A stretch of 9,807 bases of DNA, from the NCBI GenBank assembly GCA_016926135.1, contig JAFGPH010000213.1, positions 1 through 9,807 of the forward strand. The letters are read 5' to 3'. The translations under genes and the position numbers were made by a program. The DNA is from Deltaproteobacteria bacterium. Its GTDB lineage: Bacteria; Desulfobacterota; DSM-4660; Desulfatiglandales; HGW-15. A model generated the notes under the pieces. That model was given only the letters and a program-made list of their open reading frames with translations, ran no database searches and was not told the origin of the DNA. Below are positions 1 through 7,260 of this stretch, in pieces; within the stretch, counting starts at the first letter, position 1, and the number at the start of each line of letters is the position of its first letter.

Positions 1-1
1 G

Positions 2-121
2 GTGCTGGTCACTGCCTGCCCTTACTGCATCACCATGTTCGAGGACAGCAGGATCACCCTGGATGTGACGGAGAAGATTGAGGTGAAAGACATCACGGAA
101 ATTGTGCAAGAGGCGATGTAG
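2..121 (+). CDS. C-terminal end of a CCG-domain (HdrB/HdrD-type) iron-sulfur oxidoreductase (5' truncated)
   Basis: The frame is open from the window edge to the TAG at 119-121 and gives 39 residues. The stretch VLVTACPYCITMFEDS carries the ACPYC signature seen near the end of cysteine-rich (CCG) domains of HdrB, HdrD, GlcF-like and related Fe-S oxidoreductases. It is followed by the usual short tail ending in a D-I-x-E-I-x-x-E-A pattern (KDITEIVQEAM). In HdrB/HdrD such CCG cysteines hold the non-cubane clusters that act on disulfides or pass electrons to a partner. The gene ends 34 nt before hdrA on the same strand, so it is probably the upstream member of the same operon and a partner of HdrA. 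Most of the protein is outside the window, so HdrB, HdrD and a more distant member cannot be told apart. Confidence 0.75.
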   Translation: MLVTACPYCITMFEDSRITLDVTEKIEVKDITEIVQEAM

Positions 122-155
122 GGAACCGAAGAATACCGGATGAGGACATAGAGAA

Positions 156-3100
156 GTGGAAAAAGAACCTGTTGAAGAACAGTTTGTTGACAGTCCTGCA
201 GGCAGTCATTTGGGAGATGTGATGGTTGTGGGTGGTGGGATCAGCGGAATCCAGGCCTCCCTGGATCTCGCCACTGCGGGTTTTAAGGTCTATCTGGTTG
301 AGAAATCACCTGCCATTGGCGGCAAGATGGCCCAGCTGGATAAGACCTTTCCGACCAATGACTGCTCCATGTGCATTGAGTCTCCCAAGTTTATTGAGTG
401 CAACAGGCATCCCAATATAGAGATCCTGACCTATACGGAAGTGGACAGGGTGGAAGGGGAGGAAGGCGACTTCAGGGTAACCCTGACGAAGAAGCCAAGA
501 TACATCAGAGAGGACAGGTGCACGGGTTGTACTCTCTGTGTGGAGTACTGCCCGGTCAATGTCCCTGATCCCTACAATCAAGATCTGTCCTTCAATAAGG
601 CCATTCATATCTACTTTTCTCAGGCCGTTCCGCTGGTTACCTATATTGACCCTCAAACCTGCCTTTACCTTCAGGGCGAGAAATGTACCATTTGCACAGG
701 GGTCTGTAAGAATAAGGCCATTGATCTTCATCAGGAGGCCGAGAGGGTGGAGATAGAGGTTGGGGCGATCGTTCTTTCTCCAGGCTATGACGTATATGAC
801 CCCAAGCCGAAGGGCGATTATGGCTATGGGAAGTTTGAGAACGTGGTCACCAGTCTTGATTTTGAACGGCTGCTCTGTTCCACCGGGCCGTTCGAAGGTG
901 AGATCTTGCGCCCTTCGGACAAGAAACACCCCCACAATATTGCCTGGATTCAATGCGTGGGTTCCAGAAGGGTTACTCCGGGTGACAACAGCTACTGTTC
1001 AGCCGTATGCTGCACGTATACCCAGAAGCAGGTGATCCTGACAAAGGACCATGACGCCGAGGCCAAGGCGACCATATTCCATAACGATGTTCGGTCCTAC
1101 GGCAAGGACTTCGAACGATTCTACCAAAGAGCCGAGAGTCTGCCAGGGGTTCGCTTCATCAGAAGCTATGTGTCCGTTGGGAAAGAGATCCCTGAAACCA
1201 AGAACGTGACCCTACGATACGCTACCGCGGAGGATGGCGTAAAGGAAGAGGAATTCGATCTGGTGGTACTGTCCGTGGGGCTGAACCCTCCTGCCGGTTT
1301 TCAGGGTTTGGCAAATACGTTTGGCATCGAACTCGATTCCCGGGGATTCTGCAAGACCCACGCCCTGAATCCCATGGAGACTTCTCGACCGGGCATTTTT
1401 GTAAGTGGTGCCTTCCAGGGTCCGATCGATATCCCCGAGTCGGTTGTGACCGCCAGCGGGGCTGGTTCCCTGTGTGGTCAACTCCTTTCCTACCGGCGAG
1501 GGAGGCTGTCCGAAGAGAGAGCGTATCCGCCGGAACGGGATGTCTCGGGAGAGGACCCCAGGGTGGGGGTCTTTGTGTGCCACTGTGGGGCGAATATCGG
1601 CAGGGTGGTGGACGTTCCTTCGGTGGTGGAATATGCCTCGAAGCTGGACAACGTGGTCCATGCTCAGGAGAGCCTCTTTGCCTGTTCTACGGACAATGCG
1701 CGGCAAATAGCGGACACGATCCGGGAAAAGGGCCTCAACCGGGTGGTGGTGGCGGCATGTACGCCCAGGACCCATGAGCCGCTGTTCCGGGACACCCTTC
1801 GCGAAGGGGGAATCAATCAGTATTTCTATGACATGGCCAATATTCGAGAGCATTGCTCCTGGGTTCACTCCAGGGAAAAGGAAGAGGCGACCAGAAAGGC
1901 AAAGGGAATTGTCCAGATGTCGGTTGCCCGGGCCGCCCTCCTGGAGCCTTTGCAGGAATTCGAGTTGCCGGTCGACAAAAGGGCACTGGTGGTGGGCGGA
2001 GGTTTGGCCGGGATGACCAGTGCTTTGAGCCTTGCCGGGCAGGGATTTGAGATTTTCCTGGTGGAAAAGGACCAAGAACTGGGAGGCATGGCGCGAAGAA
2101 TTCACTACACCCTGGAAGGCATGGATGTTCAAGGATACCTGCGTGATCTCATACGCAAGGTATATCAGCACCCCTCCGTTCACGTAACCACCGATGCGAT
2201 CATCACAGAGGCTTCTGGTTATGTAGGGAATTTCACGACCAGGGTGGCGTCCGGAGGAGGGATCAAGGAGATACGCCACGGAATAACCATCATCGCTACC
2301 GGTGCTGAAGAATACAAGCCCACCGAGTACCTTTACGGGAAAGATGACAGGGTGCTGACCCTGCTGGAGTTGGAGGACCAGATCGTCAAAGGGGCACCCG
2401 AACTGGTGAACGCGCAAACCCTGGTGATGATCCAGTGTGTGGGCTGCAGACAGGAGGACAGGAACTACTGTGCCCGGATCTGTTGTAACCAGTCTGTGAA
2501 GAACGCACTGAAGCTGAAAGAGTTGAACCCCGACATGGACATCACCATCCTCTTTCGGGATATGAGAACCTATGGGTTTAGCGAGGATTATTACCGCGAG
2601 GCGTCCGATAAGGATGTGAAGTTCATCCGCTATGAGCCCCACGATAAGCCGCAGGTGGAGGCGGCCGAGGAGGATGGCCGGCGCATTCTGAGGGTTAGCG
2701 TGCCGGATCCCATCTTGGGGAAGAGGCTGGCCATCGATGCCGATTACCTTGCCCTGGCTGCCGCGGTGATTCCCTCGGCAACCAGCGGTGAAATATCCAA
2801 GTTGTTCAAGGTGCCTTTGAATCCGGATGGTTTTTTCCAGGAAGCCCATGTCAAGCTGAGACCTGTTGACTTTGCCGCGGAAGGTGTCTTCCTGTGTGGG
2901 ACAGCCCACTATCCCAAGCACATCTCCGAAGCGGTCAGCCAGGCTTACGGGGCTGCCGGCCGGGCTGTGACGATCCTCACCAAGGATTCCGTTATAGCCT
3001 CCGGGGCTGTTTGCGAGGTGAATGAGAGTGATTGCGTATCCTGTGGGGCATGTATTTCACTTTGTACGTATGGCGCCATAGAATTTGTGGATACGCCAAA

Positions 3101-3233
3101 AGGCAAAAAGGCCAGGGTGAATCCTGTGCTCTGTAAAGGAGACGGCCTCTGTAACTCAAGGTGTCCGGCAGGGGCTATCTATCTTAAGCACTTCACCGAT
3201 GACGAGATCTATCGCCAAATCGACGCGGCGTAA
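156..3233 (+). CDS. hdrA: HdrA-like protein with two FAD modules (1025 aa)
   Basis: This is the flavin- and Fe-S-containing core of a soluble heterodisulfide-reductase-type complex; in HdrA the FAD is the bifurcation or branching site. The N-terminal half has a dinucleotide fold (GGGISG at 26-31), a cysteine patch next to the flavin (C70, C73, C82), an inserted ferredoxin (C122/125/128/132 and C169/177/180/184) and the CVGSR...YCSAVCC region (C267-C286). The second half starts with the HdrA module beginning VCHCG (C475, C477). It continues with a second FAD fold (GGGLAG at 614-619), a CVGCR...YCARICC region (C761-C777) and a terminal ferredoxin (C960/963/966/970; C993/999/1003 with Asp996). 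Classical HdrA is about 650 residues, so this looks like a QmoA-like half fused to HdrA. The start is GTG at 156, preceded by TGAGG at 141-145; the ATG at 140 runs straight into a stop. MvhD follows 93 nt later. Confidence 0.93.
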   Translation: MEKEPVEEQFVDSPAGSHLGDVMVVGGGISGIQASLDLATAGFKVYLVEKSPAIGGKMAQLDKTFPTNDCSMCIESPKFIECNRHPNIEILTYTEVDRVEGEEGDFRVTLTKKPRYIREDRCTGCTLCVEYCPVNVPDPYNQDLSFNKAIHIYFSQAVPLVTYIDPQTCLYLQGEKCTICTGVCKNKAIDLHQEAERVEIEVGAIVLSPGYDVYDPKPKGDYGYGKFENVVTSLDFERLLCSTGPFEGEILRPSDKKHPHNIAWIQCVGSRRVTPGDNSYCSAVCCTYTQKQVILTKDHDAEAKATIFHNDVRSYGKDFERFYQRAESLPGVRFIRSYVSVGKEIPETKNVTLRYATAEDGVKEEEFDLVVLSVGLNPPAGFQGLANTFGIELDSRGFCKTHALNPMETSRPGIFVSGAFQGPIDIPESVVTASGAGSLCGQLLSYRRGRLSEERAYPPERDVSGEDPRVGVFVCHCGANIGRVVDVPSVVEYASKLDNVVHAQESLFACSTDNARQIADTIREKGLNRVVVAACTPRTHEPLFRDTLREGGINQYFYDMANIREHCSWVHSREKEEATRKAKGIVQMSVARAALLEPLQEFELPVDKRALVVGGGLAGMTSALSLAGQGFEIFLVEKDQELGGMARRIHYTLEGMDVQGYLRDLIRKVYQHPSVHVTTDAIITEASGYVGNFTTRVASGGGIKEIRHGITIIATGAEEYKPTEYLYGKDDRVLTLLELEDQIVKGAPELVNAQTLVMIQCVGCRQEDRNYCARICCNQSVKNALKLKELNPDMDITILFRDMRTYGFSEDYYREASDKDVKFIRYEPHDKPQVEAAEEDGRRILRVSVPDPILGKRLAIDADYLALAAAVIPSATSGEISKLFKVPLNPDGFFQEAHVKLRPVDFAAEGVFLCGTAHYPKHISEAVSQAYGAAGRAVTILTKDSVIASGAVCEVNESDCVSCGACISLCTYGAIEFVDTPKGKKARVNPVLCKGDGLCNSRCPAGAIYLKHFTDDEIYRQIDAA

Positions 3234-3326
3234 AAAATTCCCTTGCCCGATGGATGCGACTGTTCCAGGCCTGTGCAAGGCCCACATGAACAAAGCAGGA
3301 TTTACCGACGTAGGAAGGAGATAGAA
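3234..3326 (+). other. hdrA-mvhD intergenic spacer with an inverted repeat
   Basis: This is the largest gap inside the first operon (93 nt). CCTTGC at 3241-3246 is the reverse complement of GCAAGG at 3275-3280, and the palindrome CAGGCCTG sits at 3266-3273. A weak stem could form, but no T-run follows it, so it is not a convincing terminator. It might be an mRNA-processing or attenuation element that sets the ratio of HdrA to MvhD. I see no promoter and no small gene here. Confidence 0.3.
3312..3320 (+). promoter_or_regulatory. Strong ribosome binding site fixing the mvhD start
   Basis: AGGAAGGAG lies 6 nt before the ATG at 3327. It is the best Shine-Dalgarno sequence in the window. It shows that translation starts upstream of the in-frame TGA at 3381-3383 and not at the TTG at 3402, which has no such site. 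It is therefore key support for the selenocysteine reading. Confidence 0.8.
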
Positions 3327-4100
3327 ATGGGTGCAGGACTTGAGTTCAAACCCAGGATCTTGGGTTTCCTGTGCAACTGGTGAGCATACTCCGCTGCTGA
3401 CTTGGCTGGAGTTTCCAGACAACAATACGCGCCTAGCATCAAGATTGTCCGCCTCATGTGCACCGGCAGAATCGACCTGGGATTTATATTCCGAGCGTTC
3501 GCAAATGGCATGGACGGGGTATTCATCGGCGGTTGTTGGCCCGGCGAATGCCATTACCTTACGGAAGGAAATTACCTCGCCTTGAGCGTCGTGCATCTGG
3601 CCAAGAAGTTGCTGGAGCATATCGGGGTGAATCCCGACAGGTTGCGGATGGATTGGGTATCCGCCTCTGAAGGAAGCCGTTTCGCTGCAGTCGTCAGTGA
3701 CTTTGTCGAGAGGGTAAAGGAGTTGGGACCCCTTGGCAAAGGAGAGGGCCTGGACGGAGATGGATTGAAGCCCAGGCTTGAAGCCGTCAAAACCCTGGTT
3801 CCCTACGTGAAGTTGGTGGAAAGGGAGAGGCTGAGAATAGCGGTGAAATCGGAAGAGGCGTATCACAAGTTCTTTACAAGTGAGGAGTTCCATCGGTTAT
3901 TTGAGGAATTGATTGCGGACAAACTGGCAACAAACCAAATTATGGCGCTTCAGCGGGAAGACCCCCTGTCAACAGGACAGATCTCTGAGATCTTGGGCCT
4001 AGACCCGTCTGAAGTGACAAGACACCTTAAGGGTTTGGCCAGGCAAGGATTGGTCAGGTTCGATGAAAACCGGAAGCGCTTCGTTCCTGCCCAAGTGTGA
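3327..4100 (+). CDS. mvhD: MvhD-type electron-transfer selenoprotein with C-terminal winged-helix-like domain (257 aa, Sec19)
   Basis: MvhD proteins carry a [2Fe-2S] cluster and pass electrons from a hydrogenase or dehydrogenase to HdrA. Translation from ATG 3327 gives LGFLCNW, then TGA (3381-3383), then AYSAADLAGVSRQQY in the same frame. The family reads CNWC-S-Y-x-G-A-D-L-A-G, so the TGA replaces the second Cys of CxxC and is read as selenocysteine (U19). The other likely ligands are C16, C45, C70 and C75; the last two are in GGCWPGEC. Residues 1 to about 130 are the MvhD domain. From about 195 a winged-helix-like segment follows (LSTGQISEILGLDPSEVTRHLK from 214), which single-domain MvhD of about 130-140 aa lacks. 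The gene sits between hdrA and nuoE (49 nt gap). A simple sequencing error or pseudogene is less likely because frame, ribosome binding site and SECIS-like hairpin all agree. Confidence 0.87.
3402..3422 (+). promoter_or_regulatory. Candidate bacterial SECIS element in mvhD mRNA
   Basis: CTGGA (3406-3410) pairs with TCCAG (3414-3418) around the apical loop GTT. The stem extends below one G/A mismatch by TTG (3402-3404) pairing with CAA (3420-3422). The loop begins with G followed by U and starts 27 nt after the TGA. This fits the known bacterial pattern for SelB recognition: a small hairpin inside the coding sequence with a G at the start of the loop, roughly 16-37 nt after UGA. The fold was done by eye, without energy calculation. 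Confidence 0.65.
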
Positions 4101-4149
4101 GAGAGCAGGAACAGGATGAGGAGAAAAGAAGAAGGTTGGGACAGCGGCT

Positions 4150-4602
4150 ATGGACAATGACAAGATTGACAAGATTATAGACAAGTATCCGAGCGATCCG
4201 AGTTCGCTCATTCAGGTATTGCTGGAGATTCAGGGCGAAAATCGCTGGCTTCCCAAGGAAGCGTTGGAAAGGGTCAGCGATAGACTGCAGGTTCCCCTGA
4301 ACAGGATTCAGCATATCATCACCTTCTATAAGGCCTTCAGTGTCATTCCCAAAGGACGTCATGAAATTCACGTATGTACGGGCACGGCCTGTCATGTGCG
4401 TGGCGCGCCGCGTCTCCTCAGCACGGTTCAAGATCTGATAGGAATCAAACCGGGCGAAACAGACCAGGATTTAAAGTTCAGTCTGGAGACGGTGAACTGC
4501 GTTGGCTGCTGCGCATTAGGGCCGGTGATGGTGATTGACGGGGAATATCATGGCAAAATGGCACCGGCCAAGTCCGAAGATGTGCTGAAAAAATATGAGT
4601 AA
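4150..4602 (+). CDS. nuoE: NuoE-like [2Fe-2S] thioredoxin-fold subunit (150 aa)
   Basis: This is the small subunit of an NADH-oxidising module. In complex I, HndA-type hydrogenases and NAD-dependent formate dehydrogenases it holds a [2Fe-2S] cluster next to the FMN of NuoF. The N-terminal helical region (residues 1-65, with LLEIQGENRWLP) precedes the thioredoxin-like domain. The ligand set is C76 and C81 (CTGTAC) with C117 and C121 (CVGCC), the Cx4C...Cx3C pattern of the family. Its length of 150 is usual for the bacterial short form. The ATG at 4150 has only a distant GAAGG (4131-4135), so translation may depend partly on coupling with upstream ribosomes. NuoF follows after 9 nt. The protein is soluble, with no signal peptide or membrane segment. 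Confidence 0.93.
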   Translation: MDNDKIDKIIDKYPSDPSSLIQVLLEIQGENRWLPKEALERVSDRLQVPLNRIQHIITFYKAFSVIPKGRHEIHVCTGTACHVRGAPRLLSTVQDLIGIKPGETDQDLKFSLETVNCVGCCALGPVMVIDGEYHGKMAPAKSEDVLKKYE

Positions 4603-4611
4603 GGAAAGACT

Positions 4612-6555
4612 ATGCCGAAACTAAACTCACCTGCTGAATTGGAAGCGTTCAGGAAGGACATCCTGTCCAAGAGGGATTCCAATAGGCCTTGCATTGCCGT
4701 ATGTACGGGAACGGGTTGCCTTGCTCTCGGCGCATCGCGAGTCGTTGCCGCACTCAAGGAGGAAATCAAGAAACAGGGGATGGCAAGGAAGGTGGATATC
4801 GTGGATATCCGGGAGACCGGTTGCCCCGGCTTCTGCGAGAGAGGCCCCCTCGTTGTGATTCATCCTGAGGAGATCTGCTATCTTCAGGTGCAGCCCTCTG
4901 ATGCGGAAGAGATCGTTTCCGGGACGATTCTCGGCAAGAAGGTCATTGATCGGCTGCTTTATGTCGATCCCATCACCGGCGAGAAGATCGTCCGCGAATC
5001 CGAGATACCCTTCTATAAGAATCAGATGCGGCGCCTGATCGGCAACAATATCAAGATCGACCCCAAGAGCCTGGACGACTATGTCGCAGCGGGTGGTTAT
5101 TCCGCTTTGGTGAATGCCCTCTTTCACAAGACTCCGGCGGCAGTGGTGGAGCTGGTGAAAGATTCCAACCTGAGAGGGAGAGGGGGCGCCGGATTTCCCG
5201 CGGGGAGAAAGTGGGAATTTACCCGCAACAGCCCCGGTCAGACAAAGTATGTGATTGTCAATGCCGATGAGGGAGATCCGGGGGCTTTTATGGACAGGGC
5301 CATCCTCGAGGGGAACCCCTTCTCGGTCCTTGAAGGGTTGAGCATCGGGGCTTATGCCATCGGCTCCCAGGAGGGCTACTTTTACGTCCGACAGGAATAC
5401 CCCCTGGCTGTAGAAAATGTGACCCTGGCCATCCGGCAGGCTGAGGAGTACGGGTTTCTGGGGAAGAATATCCTTGGTTCAGGCTTTGATTTTACTGTTC
5501 ATGTGCATCGGGGCGCTGGCGCTTTTGTGTGCGGCGAGGAGACATCCCTCCTCATGTCTCTGGAGGGCAAGGCAGGCGAGCCAAGAGCGAGACCTCCTTA
5601 TCCGGCTGTGAAGGGGCTCCGGGGCAAGCCGACAAATATCAACAATGTGGAGACATGGGCCAATATCCCCTTGATTGTCAACAACGGGGCTGATTTTCTC
5701 ACGTCAATAGGCACTGAGGGAAGCAAAGGGACCAAGATCTTTTCGCTGGTCGGCAAGGTGAACAACACCGGCCTCGTTGAAGTACCGATGGGCATCACCC
5801 TCAGGGATATTATCTACAAGGTGGGCGGCGGCATCCCCGGGGGCAAGAAGTTCAAGGCCGTGCAAACAGGTGGTCCATCGGGGGGATGTATCCCCGAAGA
5901 ACACCTGGACATCCAGGTCGACTTCGATGAGCTGGCCAAAGTCGGCGCAATCATGGGTTCAGGCGGGATGATCGTGATGGATGAAGATACCTGCATGGTG
6001 GATGTGGCCAGGTATTTTCTCCATTTCCTCACCGGGGAGTCGTGCGGCAAGTGCACCCCCTGCCGTGAAGGCATCCGGCAGATGCTCAAGATTCTGACCC
6101 GGATCACGGAAGGAAAGGGAAGAGAGGGCGATATTAAACTCCTGGAGGATCTGGCCGAAACAACGAGAGATGCCTCCCTGTGCGCCTTGGGTGGCAGCGC
6201 CCCCAATCCGGTTCGAAGCACGATACGTTACTTCAGGGATGAGTATGAGGCACACATCAAGGAAAAGCGGTGCCCGGCTTATGTCTGCAAGGAGCTTATT
6301 TCGTACCATATCGACCCGGAGAAGTGCCAGGCCTGTATGGTCTGCCTCAGGAAATGCCCAGCGGAGGCGATTGCAGGCGGCAAGAACCAGATTCATGTCA
6401 TTGACCAGGAGAAATGCACAAAGTGCGGAACCTGCTTCGAGGTGTGTCCCTCTCGCTTCAATGCCGTAAGAAGGCTCTCCGGCGAGCCTGTTCCGCCGCC
6501 TATCCCTGAAGAAGCCAGAATGATAGCCAGAGAAAGTAAAGGTAGAAAACGATGA
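4612..6555 (+). CDS. nuoF: NuoF-like NADH-binding flavoprotein with extra Fe-S domains (647 aa)
   Basis: This is the NAD(H)-oxidising subunit, carrying FMN and several Fe-S clusters. The order is: an N-terminal thioredoxin-like [2Fe-2S] domain (C31, C36, C71, C75); the FMN/NADH fold with GRGGAGFPAGRKW at 189-201, NADEGDPGAF from 217 and CGEET at 307-311; an SLBB-like segment; and the N3-type [4Fe-4S] site ESCGKCTPCREG (C478, C481, C484) with C524. A C-terminal two-cluster ferredoxin follows (C572/575/578/582 and C602/605/608/612). Complex I NuoF is about 430 residues. The added ends match the long form seen in HndC-type hydrogenases and NAD-dependent formate dehydrogenases. GGAAAG precedes the ATG closely. 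The stop overlaps the start of the next gene (ATGA at 6552-6555). With HdrA and MvhD as neighbours and no catalytic hydrogenase or formate dehydrogenase in the operon, it probably feeds NADH electrons to, or takes them from, HdrA. Confidence 0.95.
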   Translation: MPKLNSPAELEAFRKDILSKRDSNRPCIAVCTGTGCLALGASRVVAALKEEIKKQGMARKVDIVDIRETGCPGFCERGPLVVIHPEEICYLQVQPSDAEEIVSGTILGKKVIDRLLYVDPITGEKIVRESEIPFYKNQMRRLIGNNIKIDPKSLDDYVAAGGYSALVNALFHKTPAAVVELVKDSNLRGRGGAGFPAGRKWEFTRNSPGQTKYVIVNADEGDPGAFMDRAILEGNPFSVLEGLSIGAYAIGSQEGYFYVRQEYPLAVENVTLAIRQAEEYGFLGKNILGSGFDFTVHVHRGAGAFVCGEETSLLMSLEGKAGEPRARPPYPAVKGLRGKPTNINNVETWANIPLIVNNGADFLTSIGTEGSKGTKIFSLVGKVNNTGLVEVPMGITLRDIIYKVGGGIPGGKKFKAVQTGGPSGGCIPEEHLDIQVDFDELAKVGAIMGSGGMIVMDEDTCMVDVARYFLHFLTGESCGKCTPCREGIRQMLKILTRITEGKGREGDIKLLEDLAETTRDASLCALGGSAPNPVRSTIRYFRDEYEAHIKEKRCPAYVCKELISYHIDPEKCQACMVCLRKCPAEAIAGGKNQIHVIDQEKCTKCGTCFEVCPSRFNAVRRLSGEPVPPPIPEEARMIARESKGRKR

Positions 6556-7136
6556 GTGAAGTCCTTTTACAGATTGACGGAAGAGAAGTCAAAGCAAAGG
6601 AAGGGATGACCCTTTTGGAGGCAGCCCGGAGCGCAGGGATACCCATTCCTACTCTTTGTCACCACGAGAAATTGGAACCTTATGGGGCCTGCCGTATTTG
6701 CGTGGTAGAAATAGAAGAGCGTGGCCGGACACGTCTCGTTGCATCCTGCATTCACCCGGTAGAAAAGAATTTGAGGGTCACAACCAGGTCTGAGAAGATC
6801 GATAAGACCCGAAAAATGATTCTGGAGCTTATGCTGGCTCATGCGCCAGATGCCCCGGCATTGCAGGAACTCGCTCAGGAGTATGGAGCAGACAAAGACC
6901 GTTTTGAAAAAGAGTCCTCCTTCTGCGTTCTCTGTGGCCTATGTGTGAGATACTGTACGGAGGTCAAGAAGAAGAACGCTATCGGGTTTTTTGACAGGGG
7001 GGCAAGCCGTGAGATCAGTTTCATCCCGGAGATCGCCGCCAAGGAGTGCTGGAACTGCAAAGAGTGCTTCCCTCTCTGTCCGACATCGTACCTGCAGGCA
7101 GCCTACCATTTGGTCGAAGCGCTCGCGTTTCCCTGA
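6552..7136 (+). CDS. NuoG N-terminal-like [2Fe-2S]/2[4Fe-4S] protein (194 aa)
   Basis: This stand-alone protein corresponds only to the N-terminal electron-wire portion of NuoG, HndD or FdhA. The plant-type [2Fe-2S] fold comes first, with C36, C47, C50 and C66 (TLCHHEKLEPYGACRIC...SC). A two-cluster ferredoxin follows, with C125/128/131/135 (CVLCGLCVRYC) and C166/169/172/176 (CWNCKECFPLC). Between them lies the place where NuoG has a His/Cys-ligated [4Fe-4S] cluster (HxxDCPxCxxxGxC). Here the segment reads AHAPDAPALQEL with no cysteine, so that cluster is absent. It also lacks any molybdopterin or H-cluster domain. The 4-nt ATGA overlap with nuoF indicates translational coupling and a shared complex. 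The likely role is to carry electrons between NuoEF and the HdrA/MvhD partners. It is the last gene of the operon. Confidence 0.9.
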   Translation: MSEVLLQIDGREVKAKEGMTLLEAARSAGIPIPTLCHHEKLEPYGACRICVVEIEERGRTRLVASCIHPVEKNLRVTTRSEKIDKTRKMILELMLAHAPDAPALQELAQEYGADKDRFEKESSFCVLCGLCVRYCTEVKKKNAIGFFDRGASREISFIPEIAAKECWNCKECFPLCPTSYLQAAYHLVEALAFP

Positions 7137-7230
7137 ATTTTCCTTGACAGTCAATGATGCGTGAAGGGCCATCGTTTCCAAGCATGGCAAATGGGTACTC
7201 TTGACCCAACATCATGTGCCAAGATTGGTC

Positions 7231-7260
7231 TTGACACACAAGCGTGCGGTCCCCTATATT
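7231..7260 (+). promoter_or_regulatory. Sigma-70-type promoter for fdhD and the desulfurase gene
   Basis: A perfect -35 box TTGACA (7231-7236) and a near-perfect -10 box TATATT (7255-7260) are separated by 18 nt. Transcription would start near 7266-7268, giving a leader of about 370 nt before the fdhD ATG. It is the only promoter-like pair of this quality that I noticed between genes, and it lies in a non-coding gap in the right direction. Confidence 0.6.

Noticed and set aside
1212..2921. A very long open frame (569 codons) on the minus strand inside hdrA
   Set aside because: It is fully antisense to a clearly conserved HdrA, its product has no recognisable domain, and long antisense frames are common in GC-rich coding DNA.
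3402..4100. Start of the MvhD gene at TTG 3402
   Set aside because: It has no ribosome binding site and would remove the conserved FLCNW...DLAG start of the domain; the upstream ATG with AGGAAGGAG and a Sec codon explains the data better.
4098..4100. The final TGA of mvhD as another selenocysteine codon
   Set aside because: It follows the end of the winged-helix domain, the next codons show no homology, and nuoE begins 50 nt later; it is an ordinary stop.
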